DNA from: Puniceicoccales bacterium | GTDB lineage: Bacteria > Verrucomicrobiota > Verrucomicrobiia > Opitutales > UBA953 | Assembly (NCBI GenBank): GCA_031256995.1 | Contig: JAIRPL010000052.1 | Span: forward strand, 1 to 64,000 | Direction of reading: 5' to 3' | DNA length: 64,000 bases | Program-made: the position numbers and the translations under genes | Notes under the pieces: generated by a model | What the model saw: the letters and a program-made list of their open reading frames with translations, nothing else | What the model was told of the DNA's origin: nothing | Databases searched by the model: none | Shown here: one piece after another, positions 1 to 8,600 of the stretch | Layout of the letters: each line of letters opens with the position of its first letter | Numbering within the stretch: the first letter of the stretch is position 1

Positions 1-219
1 CGGAGAAAAAACCTCCGCCCACGGCAACCCTGGTTTCTGGGCATCAGACTTTGGATAAGCGTTCGTGGCGGGCTGGACGGAAGAGGGGGTGCGGGTTGTG
101 GAAGCCGTGGATTGGCTGGGGGAAGGAGACGCGGTGGATGGCCCTATCGCGATCCCGGAGGCAGGCGCCACTGCTGCCGCCGTACCGGACCCTGGCGAGG
201 AGGAAGCGGGGGTTGCCAT
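1..219 (-). CDS. N-terminus of an unrecognised protein, running off the left edge
   Basis: On the reverse strand an ATG at 219 opens a frame with no stop for 73 codons to the window edge. The visible part is a Ser/Thr/Pro/Ala-rich, probably disordered N-terminus ending in a more ordered stretch (LPWAEVFSP). An AAGG lies about nine bases upstream of the ATG and could act as a Shine-Dalgarno site. I do not recognise the family. The uninterrupted frame and the plausible start argue for a real gene; the low-complexity composition in GC-rich DNA argues for caution. The missing sequence to the left would decide. Confidence 0.45.
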   Translation of the reverse strand, partial: MATPASSSPGSGTAAAVAPASGIAIGPSTASPSPSQSTASTTRTPSSVQPATNAYPKSDAQKPGLPWAEVFSP

Positions 220-613
220 GTTTTACCTTGGGTGGGGTGGGCTGATTTTTTGTGAATCCGGGGAAATTTCCAATCCAATGAAAACCCGTTCACGAGCGCC
301 CTTCTACCCCTCGCATTTCCCAATGCAAGCGATTTTTTCAGAAAAATTCAGCGATTTTTCAGAGGCCCCCGGACGCTCAAAAATCGGGCTCCGAGCCATT
401 TCCCACCATGCCTCGGTTCCCTCCCATGGCTGGCGTCCGTCACACATGGGGAGGTGCCGAAAATCCATCGCCCGAAAACCGCGGAAGCATGCCGCCGCTC
501 CCGCAGGGGCTTTCCCTTGTGCCATCGTCCTTGTGAGGTTCGGTGGGAAGAGTGGCGAATGGGTGCTTGACTTGAATGCCGGTTTTCGCAGTGTGCGCGC
601 TGTTTTCACGCGC
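220..613. other. Intergenic region between the left-edge gene and tRNA-Gln
   Basis: No convincing gene lies here. The stretch 320-400 is richer in A/T than its surroundings. It holds two near-identical copies of GCGATTTTT(T)CAGA at 329-342 and 351-363, about two helical turns apart. It probably carries the promoters of the left-edge gene (reverse) and of tRNA-Gln (forward), but no clear -35/-10 pair could be assigned by eye. Confidence 0.4.
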
Positions 614-687
614 TGACCGATGGTGTAATGGTAGCACAAAGGATTTTGGTTCCTTTTGTCCAAGTTCGAATCTTGGTCGGTCAACCA
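614..687 (+). tRNA. tRNA-Gln (anticodon TTG)
   Basis: The 74 bases fold as a complete tRNA. The acceptor stem pairs TGACCGA (614-620) with TCGGTCA (677-683), followed by discriminator A and an encoded CCA (685-687). The anticodon stem AAGGA/TCCTT (639-643, 651-655) encloses a seven-base loop with anticodon TTG at 646-648, which reads CAA codons and, by wobble, CAG. The T-arm contains the conserved GTTCGAATC. It stands alone, converging on pyrB. Confidence 0.97.
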
Positions 688-724
688 TCTTGGAAATGCC
701 TTTCGCGCGTTGTCTCGCGAAATG

Positions 725-743
725 GCGGGCGTGGTTTGCCCGC
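725..743. terminator. Hairpin between tRNA-Gln and pyrB
   Basis: GCGGGC (725-730) pairs with GCCCGC (738-743) across a seven-base loop, in the space where the forward tRNA gene and reverse pyrB converge. There is no T-run on either side, so it is a weak candidate for a shared terminator. Confidence 0.25.
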
Positions 744-746
744 GGA

Positions 747-1754
747 TCAGACGGCGGGCTTGAGCTGGCGGCGCCATGCGGCGGCGCAGAGATGGAGCAC
801 CGCCATGCGGACGGCGATGCCGTTGCGGACTTGCTGGAGGATGGCGGAGCGGGCGCCGTCGGCGATTTCGCTTTCAACCTCGACGCCCCGGTTGATCGGC
901 CCCGGATGCATGACAATCGCCCCGGGCTTGAGCCAGGATTCGCGCTCCCGGTTCAGGCCGAAGACCTTGGTGTATTCCCCGAGCGAGGGGAAGTGCGTCG
1001 TCGTCTGCCGCTCGTGCTGGATGCGAAGGAGCATGACGGCATCGGCCTCGCGCAAGGCTTTCTCGGTCTCGTGGGCGACGTGGACACCCTCCGCTGCGTA
1101 GGCTTTTTCGAGGACGTCCGGGACGAGGGTTGTGGGGCCGGCAAGGGTGATCTGGACGCCGAGCTTGGAGAGGCAGTGGATGTTGGAGCGGGCGACGCGG
1201 GAAAAGAGGATGTCGCCCAGTATGGTGACCTTGCGCCCCTTGAGGGAGCGTTCGGGGCCGGAGCCGAAGTGTTCGCGCAGCGTGTAGGCGTCGAGCAGGG
1301 CTTGCGTGGGGTGGGCGTGGGCGCCGTCCCCGGCGTTGACGATGGGGATGTCCAGCTTGTCCGCAAGGTATCTGGCCGCGCCGGCGGCCTTGTGGCGGAT
1401 GATGATCATGTCCGCGTTGAGGGCGCGGACGTTCATGGCGGTGTCGCGGAGGGTCTCGCCCTTGACGAGGCTGGAGGCGTCGCTGTCCAGCGAGATGACG
1501 TCCGCGCCGAGGCGTTTTGCGGAGACCTCGAAGGCCGTCCGTGTGCGCGTGCTTGGCTCAAGGAACAAGTTGACGACGGTGTGGCCGTGAAGGGAGGCCA
1601 GTTTTTCCCGGCTTCCGAGGGAGGGTTTGAAGATGTCGGCCTGCCGAAAGACGGTGGTGATTTCCTCCGCGGAGATGTGCTCTATCCCGGTGAGGTTTTT
1701 GCTGTGCCATGCGTCCTCCGGCTTGGAGGCATTGTCTTTTGGGGAAGGTTGCAT
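747..1754 (-). CDS. pyrB: Aspartate carbamoyltransferase catalytic subunit
   Basis: Condenses carbamoyl phosphate with aspartate to N-carbamoylaspartate, the committed step of de novo pyrimidine synthesis in the cytoplasm. The 335-residue product has the carbamoyl-phosphate-binding motif EPSTRTRTAFE (about 66-76), the HPTQALLD motif (148-155), and MHPGPINRG near the C-terminus, all diagnostic of PyrB rather than ornithine carbamoyltransferase. The open frame continues upstream into trpA, but the ATG at 1754 gives the normal family N-terminus. It lies 26 bp after the trpA stop, so the two are probably cotranscribed. No pyrI or pyrC is adjacent. No good Shine-Dalgarno sequence precedes the start. 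Confidence 0.95.
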   Translation of the reverse strand: MQPSPKDNASKPEDAWHSKNLTGIEHISAEEITTVFRQADIFKPSLGSREKLASLHGHTVVNLFLEPSTRTRTAFEVSAKRLGADVISLDSDASSLVKGETLRDTAMNVRALNADMIIIRHKAAGAARYLADKLDIPIVNAGDGAHAHPTQALLDAYTLREHFGSGPERSLKGRKVTILGDILFSRVARSNIHCLSKLGVQITLAGPTTLVPDVLEKAYAAEGVHVAHETEKALREADAVMLLRIQHERQTTTHFPSLGEYTKVFGLNRERESWLKPGAIVMHPGPINRGVEVESEIADGARSAILQQVRNGIAVRMAVLHLCAAAWRRQLKPAV

Positions 1755-1780
1755 GTTGAGGAGGAAAATGCGGAGTTTTT

Positions 1781-2602
1781 TCAGGCGCTTTTTCCGCCGA
1801 GAAGGTGGTGGATCTTGGCGGAGAGGGCGAGCGGAATGGCACCGGGCGTCGCGGCGTTTTCGGCGATGACGCGCACAAGGGCGCTGCCCACGACGACGCC
1901 ATCGGCGCAGGCACCGGCCTTGGCGATGTGCTCCGGGGTGGAGATGCCGAATCCGGCGACGACCGGCAGCGGGGTGTGGCGTTTGATGGCGGCGATTTTT
2001 TCCGCGAGATTGGCGGCAAGTTCCCGGCGTTCCCCTGTGACGCCCTCTTGGGAGACGTAATAGATGAAACCGGTGGCGCGCGCGGCGATCTCCCGGATCC
2101 GGGCCTCGGGCGTGGTCGGGGCGACAATGTAGATGTTGGCGATGCCTTGGGCGCGGCATGCGGAGTCGAGCGGCGCGGCTTCCTCGGGGGGGAGGTCGAG
2201 GGTCAGGATGCCGTCCACGCCCGCCTCGCGGCAGTCCCGCGCGAAGGCCTCAAGGCCGCGTGCGAGCACGAGATTGTAGTAGGTGTAGAGCACGACGGGG
2301 GTACGCGGGAATTTTTTGCGAAGGTCCGAGGCGAGTTTGAAGAGTCTCCCGCGGTTCATGCCTGCCGCGAGGGCGCGTTGCGCGGCGAGTTGGTTGGTCT
2401 CGCCGTCGGCCAGCGGGTCGGAAAACGGGACGCCGATCTCGAGGATGTCCACCCCGACTTCGAGGAGCGCGGCGGCGCATGCGGCGGATGTTTCCGGGGA
2501 GGGATCGCCTCCGCAGATGTAGGCGACAAGGGCGGCCCGGCCTTTTTTTTGCGCGCCAAGGAAGGCGTTTTTGATGCGGTCGGCGTGTGCTGGAGGTTCC
2601 AT
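1781..2602 (-). CDS. trpA: Tryptophan synthase alpha subunit
   Basis: Cleaves indole-3-glycerol phosphate to indole and glyceraldehyde 3-phosphate; indole is channelled to the beta subunit TrpB. The 273-residue product has normal length and a TIM-barrel pattern. The catalytic acids are visible as Glu55 in LEIGVPFSDP and Asp66 in the following LADG, matching the E. coli Glu49/Asp60 pair. The phosphate-binding end VVAGFGISTPEH and GVVVGSALV is present. The motif after LADG reads ETNQ instead of the common PTIQ, a small departure near the active site. trpB is not adjacent. It is the first gene of a probable trpA-pyrB unit, an unusual mix of tryptophan and pyrimidine synthesis. Confidence 0.95.
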   Translation of the reverse strand: MEPPAHADRIKNAFLGAQKKGRAALVAYICGGDPSPETSAACAAALLEVGVDILEIGVPFSDPLADGETNQLAAQRALAAGMNRGRLFKLASDLRKKFPRTPVVLYTYYNLVLARGLEAFARDCREAGVDGILTLDLPPEEAAPLDSACRAQGIANIYIVAPTTPEARIREIAARATGFIYYVSQEGVTGERRELAANLAEKIAAIKRHTPLPVVAGFGISTPEHIAKAGACADGVVVGSALVRVIAENAATPGAIPLALSAKIHHLLGGKSA

Positions 2603-2751
2603 CGGTTTCCCCGCAGGCTCGCGCTGGCGCCGGTGCTTGGAAAGAAAATTTTGAGTGAAGGTGGGGGCGCGCCTGGCGGAGGCGGGGTGGTTTTGGGGTT
2701 GAGGGGCGTCGGGGGGCGGTGCAGGAAGGACGGGAAAACGCCTTGTTCACC

Positions 2752-3618
2752 ATGACTGTCCTTCGCTTCCTTTGTCTGGCCGCCGCACTGAACGCGGCGC
2801 AACCCGCCTTTGCCGCCGCCGCCGATGCCCAGCCGCATCCCGCGCCGTCTGTTCCCGCCGCCGCGCCTTCCTCGCGGCAAGGGGCGAAGGTTGCCGCCAT
2901 TTCCGCGCCATTTGTCATCCACACCGCGGACGGGCTTCCGGTGGAGGTCGAGCTTCTCGCCTGTTTCAAGGGGCAGGCGCAGCTGCGCAACACAGCCTCC
3001 GGGCGTGTGTTTCAGGCGGATTTGGCGAAGCTGGACAAGGAGGCGAGGAAGCTTGTCACGAGTGAAATGCGGCGGATCCAGGCAAAAATAGAGCAATTGC
3101 CCGCGGGTTTTGGGGTACGCCTTGAGAGCAACACGGGCGCCGCCCCGCGCGTCGTCTCCATACGGCCCGATCTCGCGCTTGAGGTTCAGGGCGCGTCCGG
3201 CGTTTCCGGCGCGGACAATGCTCCGCGTTCAATCCCCGGTTTTGGCGCGTGCGTGCGGTTTGCGGCGCAACTTCCCGCAGGCATTCCGGTGGACCTGCCA
3301 GTCCATGTGAAAATCATCTGGGCATATCAGGGGACGGGGGGCGGCAAGCCCGCTGGCGGCGGGAAGGGTGCGGTTTCGTCGCCGGGCAATGCTGGCGGCG
3401 CGGGCGGGATGGACAATGTCGAGACGGTGCGCGCGATCTTGGTGAACACGCCGGGGGAGTACCTTTCCAAGCCGGTCGGGAAGTCGCCGCGCCCACTTCG
3501 CGGTTTTGGCGTGGTCGTCATCAATGCCGCCAACGGAGCGGTTTTGTGGCGCGGCGGGGACGGCAGTGTGGTTCGGGATTACCTTGCGGCAAATCCCGAC
3601 CTTGCGGCCGGGAAGTGA
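2752..3618 (+). CDS. Secreted protein with SHD1-like domain
   Basis: The 288-residue product begins with a clear signal peptide (MTVLRFLCLAAALNAAQPAF followed by Ala-rich residues). After a Pro/Ala linker, residues about 55-95 have the pattern of SHD1-like domains common in Planctomycetes and Verrucomicrobia: a strand with ADGLPVEVELLACFKGQAQL, then VFQADLAKLDKEARKLV. The rest is a beta-rich region interrupted by a Gly-rich loop; function unknown. I chose the ATG at 2752 over an upstream GTG at 2719 because it starts the signal peptide directly; GGAAGGA lies upstream but rather far away. It precedes the PEGA-like and autotransporter genes in the same direction and may belong to that envelope block. 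Confidence 0.7.
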   Translation: MTVLRFLCLAAALNAAQPAFAAAADAQPHPAPSVPAAAPSSRQGAKVAAISAPFVIHTADGLPVEVELLACFKGQAQLRNTASGRVFQADLAKLDKEARKLVTSEMRRIQAKIEQLPAGFGVRLESNTGAAPRVVSIRPDLALEVQGASGVSGADNAPRSIPGFGACVRFAAQLPAGIPVDLPVHVKIIWAYQGTGGGKPAGGGKGAVSSPGNAGGAGGMDNVETVRAILVNTPGEYLSKPVGKSPRPLRGFGVVVINAANGAVLWRGGDGSVVRDYLAANPDLAAGK

Positions 3619-3716
3619 GCGTGGGGCGGGGCTTTACGTTCTGTTACCCCTTGCAATGAGATTGCCACGGGAGGGCGGAATGCCAAGCTGCCGCGCCTAT
3701 CAAGCCCAAGTCTGCG

Positions 3717-5549
3717 ATGCCCGACTTTCCCCAAAAAACACCATTGCCGGAGAGACCTGTCCACACATGGATCCAAAGTCTTCTCCTCGGCGTGAGCATT
3801 GGGACTGCGTTTGTGGGGGGGTGGTGGCTGGCGAGCGGCAGTTTCTGGCACAAGGATGGCGCGCCGGGCGCAAGTTCCCAGGGGGATGTGTCGCAGGGCT
3901 GGGAGGCGGATGATGTGCCGGTCGCCGCGTTTTCACTCCCCCGTGCCGCGCCTGATGCGTCCGCAGTCACGGTGAAAACTCCTCCGGAATCTGAAAAGGG
4001 CGGGGAAGCGCCGCCCCTGCCACGTCCGGAGCCTGACGCCGCGCTTCCGAAGGAAACGGGACACCCCGCCCCCGCGCCAGACCCTGTGAACAGACCGGGG
4101 CCGGCGGAGGTGGCGGTTGAGGATTCGCCAAAGCCGGCGCCTGAGGCGGATGCCGGGAAGGTTGTCCAGGCCCTGGCGCCGGAGAAGTCCGCGGCGGTGC
4201 GCGGTGTCACCCTTGAGGTTGTCACGGAGCCTGGCGCGAGTGTCTTTTTGCTGCCGGATGGGGCCTCGCCGCCGTCCTCCGCCTCCGGTTCCGCCACGCC
4301 TCGGCGTGTGCTGCTCGGCGTGGCGGATGCCCGGGGCAGGCTTTTTTCCACCCCATCCGCCGCGCTTTGCGGGGCTTCCGCCGTGCTTGCGTTTGAGCAC
4401 CCCGAGCATGTCGCGCTCACGCTTCCACTGCCGCGGGCGGCTGCCGGCGCGACGATGGTCAAGGCCCCGCTGGCGTTGAAGCCGGGTTTGCTGGCCGTGC
4501 TGGCCACGCCCTCCTCCGCCGAGGTTTTTGTGGACGGGGTGTTGTGTGGCAATGGGATCATCACGCTTGCGGTGGCCCCGCGGGTGAACCATCGCGTCGA
4601 GATCCGCCTGACGGGCGTGGAGCCGTCGCGGCATGAGGTCGGGGTGGCGCCGGGCGCCACGCATTTCATCCGGGCCAACCTGGTTCCGCCGGCTCCCAAG
4701 GGCGGTGACATTCTTTTTCTCGGGACGATGCGCGCCCTTGCGTCGCGCGCGGACGTGACGGTGCTTGTGGACGGGCTGCCGGCGCGCGTCGTTGATGGGT
4801 TTGTGCGGGCGGTTCCGCCCGGGCGGCACAAGGTCACAATGCTTGGGCGGACCACCGCCAAGGGCGTGCGACCGGAGGTGCTTTGGGAGCGGGAGACCGT
4901 TGTGAACGCCGGGCTGGCGGTCAGTTTTGGCACTGGCGACGCCCCGGGCGCGCGTGTGGCCCCGATGCGCTCCGCCGGTCCTGAGGCGGTTTCCGGCACC
5001 CGGCTTCCCCCCCAAGCCGGCGAGTCGGTCCGTCTTTATGCCACGTTGATGGATGAGCGCGGGATGGGGGTCTCGCCAGCCAAGGCCCGTGTCACTTTTG
5101 ATGGCGTGGAGCCTGCCGTCCTGAAGGACGGCGCGTTGTTGCTGCCCGTGAACCGCGAGGGAGTCCTGGAGGTGTCCGTCCCCGGTTATTCTGCCGAGTC
5201 GCGCACGCTGAGTTTTCCGGCATCCGGGGTCCGCTACATCTCGGTTGTGCTGCGGGTTGCCCCCAGGCCGGCGGCCGGGGAGTGGCACTCGGTGATCAAG
5301 GCTGTTTCCGCGCGGGATGGCGTGCTCATTCTTTCCAGCACCCCGGGGCGTTTGCTGGCCGCCGGGCAGACTGTCGCGCTTGTTCCGCGCTCGCCCGGCG
5401 CGGGTCTCCTGCGGCTCTCCGTCCTGCATGCCAGCGGTGGCAACGTTGTCTGCCAGGTGCTCCCGGGGCAATCCGGGAGCGAGCTTCCTGGTGAGGGGGC
5501 GGGGGTCACGGTCCGGTTTTTGAGTTCTGGCTCCCCGGCCTTGCCTTGA
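3717..5549 (+). CDS. Membrane-anchored PEGA-like repeat protein
   Basis: The 610-residue product has one N-terminal membrane segment (about residues 18-38, SLLLGVSIGTAFVGGWWLA), then a long Pro/Ala/Glu linker to about residue 160. Beyond this lie several beta-rich modules resembling PEGA domains, for example LAVLATPSSAEVFVDGVLC with a following hydrophobic strand, and VTVLVDGLPARVVDGFV. PEGA-type modules usually sit on the outer face of the inner membrane or in the periplasm and bind cell-wall or surface partners; no enzymatic motif is seen. It sits 98 bp after the SHD1-like gene and 138 bp before the first giant autotransporter, so a role in surface assembly is possible but only inferred from position. 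Confidence 0.6.
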   Translation: MPDFPQKTPLPERPVHTWIQSLLLGVSIGTAFVGGWWLASGSFWHKDGAPGASSQGDVSQGWEADDVPVAAFSLPRAAPDASAVTVKTPPESEKGGEAPPLPRPEPDAALPKETGHPAPAPDPVNRPGPAEVAVEDSPKPAPEADAGKVVQALAPEKSAAVRGVTLEVVTEPGASVFLLPDGASPPSSASGSATPRRVLLGVADARGRLFSTPSAALCGASAVLAFEHPEHVALTLPLPRAAAGATMVKAPLALKPGLLAVLATPSSAEVFVDGVLCGNGIITLAVAPRVNHRVEIRLTGVEPSRHEVGVAPGATHFIRANLVPPAPKGGDILFLGTMRALASRADVTVLVDGLPARVVDGFVRAVPPGRHKVTMLGRTTAKGVRPEVLWERETVVNAGLAVSFGTGDAPGARVAPMRSAGPEAVSGTRLPPQAGESVRLYATLMDERGMGVSPAKARVTFDGVEPAVLKDGALLLPVNREGVLEVSVPGYSAESRTLSFPASGVRYISVVLRVAPRPAAGEWHSVIKAVSARDGVLILSSTPGRLLAAGQTVALVPRSPGAGLLRLSVLHASGGNVVCQVLPGQSGSELPGEGAGVTVRFLSSGSPALP

Positions 5550-5687
5550 GATTGCGGTCTTGTCCGCCCTCCTTCTTTCCTCTTCCTCTTTTGTGAGTTT
5601 TCGAATCAAAATCCCTTTTACTCCAAAGCGTTCCCTGCCTTTCTTTCACAACATAATCAACCACCCGTCTCCATCCTCTGTTTTCTA

Positions 5688-8600
5688 ATGAAAAACCGTC
5701 TCCACCCGTTTCCCAACATGCGCTTTTCCAAGCCGGCCTTGTTTGCCGCCGCATCCTTGCTCGTGCCTGCCGTCCTCTCCGCGAACATGGATCCCCCCCT
5801 GAGTCTGGCCGGCAATTACTTTTTCACCAACGAGCCGGACAGTTATCGTGCCTATGGAAGCTCGCTCAACACGCCGGCCACCTCGTCCTTCAACATTGTG
5901 GATGCCAAGTCCGGTTCGGCAATCGCGGGGCCGGGGGGCAACTCCGTGCTCCCGAATCCCGTCGGCTCGGCGATGATCGTGGTGGACAAAGGGGTCACGC
6001 TGAAGCTGGACTCCGGTTATTCCTCCACTTTCAGCGGAATGTTTTTTGGCGAGGGGAACATTGTGAAAAATGGGACCGGCTCCCTGCAGTACAGTGGCGC
6101 CACGATGGCAAACACGTATACATTCTCCCTGCTGGACACCACGCACCCAAGTTATGGGTACTTTGCCAATGCCTCGGCGGGGGCGGTGTACGCCTATGAG
6201 ATGGATCCGCGGGGTGTCATGTTCTCCGATTATAATGTGTATGGCGGAGGCGGGGCTGGTGGAACCAGCTCGGCATACGCGTTGCGCGATTTTACGAATG
6301 TCCCGGACAACTACTGGGAAGTTTATGTGCCAAACCTGGGTGGCACCGATTATGTGAGCTATCTTCAGGGGGGGCCGATGGGGCCTCTTTCCATGCGATT
6401 CCGGGTGGACCATAAATTTGGGCCGTTCATCGCAAACCCCACCTCCGCCATCTCCCCGCAGAACCTCGATCTGGTGCGCCTTTACTACAACGACATTGAG
6501 TCGGCGCGTGTCTATTCCCAGTATGGCGGGAACCAGCTTGGCAATGAGCCTTATGCGAAATTGCTCACGAACACAGGCTTGTTCCGGATCAAGTATTCCG
6601 ATGATCCCAGCAGCCCGGAATATTTGAAAAACTGGCGCCTCGATCCATCGTCCGACGCGACGCAAGGCGACAACTATGTCCCCCCCTATCATTTTTTCCG
6701 CCAACAAAATGCGGACGGCAGCTATTCCTACATGCCATTGGAAAACTGGAGGTATCCAGTCGGGACCGTCTTCTACAACATGACGGATTCCTACAACACG
6801 AATGACGCGGATAGCTACATCGGCCCGTCCCTCGCCTTTGGCGGGCTTTCCGGGACGGTGACAATCAACGCCGGCGAGCTTGACATGCGCGGATATCTCA
6901 ACCACTGGCGCGAGTTTCCGCTGGCGATAGGCGTGACAGCCGGGTGGAGCTATGACGCGGCGCAGTTTGGGGCGACGAAGCCCATGATGGTTGGCGCGAG
7001 AAACTGGGTGCTCAGCGGCAGCGCGAAGCTCTCGTTCCGCAACACGGACATGAACACCACGAATGCCACCCTCACGCTGATTCCTCCCTATGATGGCACG
7101 GACACGCCCGCACACCCGGACCCGCACACCCCCAACATTGTCGCGCTTAATTTTGTCCACAATCTTCAGACGGGGCAGAAATCCGCCGAGACGCTTGTCT
7201 ACACCACGCAAACCGCCGGATGGGAAGTGCGCATCGACCCTGCCTCCGGGCTTCCGGTGGATGCCAGGGTCCAGGAGATCCTGGATGCCGGGCAGTCCAT
7301 CACCCTGCAGGATGTGGCCAGCATCGGCAGTGTCGGACGACCGTTCATCTACGATTGGGTGACGCACAACGAGGAGCACACGGTTGACATTTATTCCAAC
7401 GACCAGCCCAACACCGAATTGGAGGTGGGAACCAATGCCACCGGGCACCGCATCATCATTCATCAAGATATTTATTGGGACGGCTCCATTGGCATCATCT
7501 CCGGTTCCGGCCGCGCCTACAAAACAGGGCCGGGGTCCCTCACAATTCTAAACAAGGCCCGGCTTGACGGCTCCATCTTTGTCGCGGGGGGGCAGCTCAT
7601 CCTTGACTCCATGGCTCCCGCCAGCGGCACGGGTGCCGAGCTCCTGCTGGGCGTGGACAGCGTGAATCTTGTCGGCACCGACGGCTCGCGCGGCGAGTAC
7701 ATGACGGCGGACCTGCGAAAAACCCTCTCTCCCCCGCCCGATTGGCAATGGTGGCTTTACGAGTACAAGCAGGCGTATGTTCCCGATCGCGACACCGGGA
7801 CAAACCTGGAGACTTGGCTGGCGAGTGTCGAAATCCCGGCGCGTGATGCCAATAACGACGTCATCTACAAGACGGACCCCGACACAGGCTTGGTGCTTCT
7901 TGACCCGGTGACGGGAGATCCCGTCCCGCAGATGGTTGAGAAACGGTATTCCATCCAAAAGACGGTGGATAAATATGCGCAATTGGTCATCAAGCAGGAT
8001 CAGACCATTCACAACCTGCAGGCCCTTTTTGCGGAAAAATCCGGGGCGGCGACAGTCGAGGCCGCCATACAAGCCGCCCTGAAGGCGAACCCGACCGAGC
8101 CTTACATCGCGGGACAGGCTTACGGGACGAACATCCGCATCGACAATTTCAAGCTGTCCCTGCAGCAGGATTTGGACGGCATTTACCGTGGGAGCATAAA
8201 CGGCGATTGGAAATCCCTGCCACGGGACAACGAGATCTCCGGGATGCTCTCCAATGGCATCATCCTCAATAGCAGCCCGGTCACGTCCCCCACGGGCGAA
8301 AGGGTATGGAGCGACCAGTCCCGGCGCAACGTCGTGGCCTCTTTCCACACGTACGAGAATGCCCTGGTGCTTCTGGAGCAGAAGATTGCGCGCTACAAGG
8401 AGGTCACAGGAAACAACTCCGCCCCCTATTATGACGACCTGAAAGCCGTGCTGGAAAAGCTCGGCGCGGACGCCTACGGAAACCCCGCGCAACAGGCCCT
8501 TCTGCGGCGGTTGGACCCGAATTCCGCCTATTCCTTCCAGCTCGCCCAGATTGTCATGGACGCCCTCCCCAGCGGCGTCCCCGGCGTGAACATCACCCGG

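Noticed and set aside
576-2060. Forward frame of 494 codons across tRNA-Gln, pyrB and trpA
   Set aside because: It overlaps a tRNA and runs antisense to two well-recognised enzymes.
3619-3716. Possible riboswitch in the leader of the PEGA-like gene
   Set aside because: The region can form GC-rich pairs but matches no conserved core of cobalamin, c-di-GMP, SAM or TPP riboswitches that I could trace.
3933-5609. Reverse frame of 558 codons opposite the PEGA-like gene
   Set aside because: Arg/His/Gly-rich composition typical of antisense frames in GC-rich DNA; the forward frame has a membrane segment and repeat structure.
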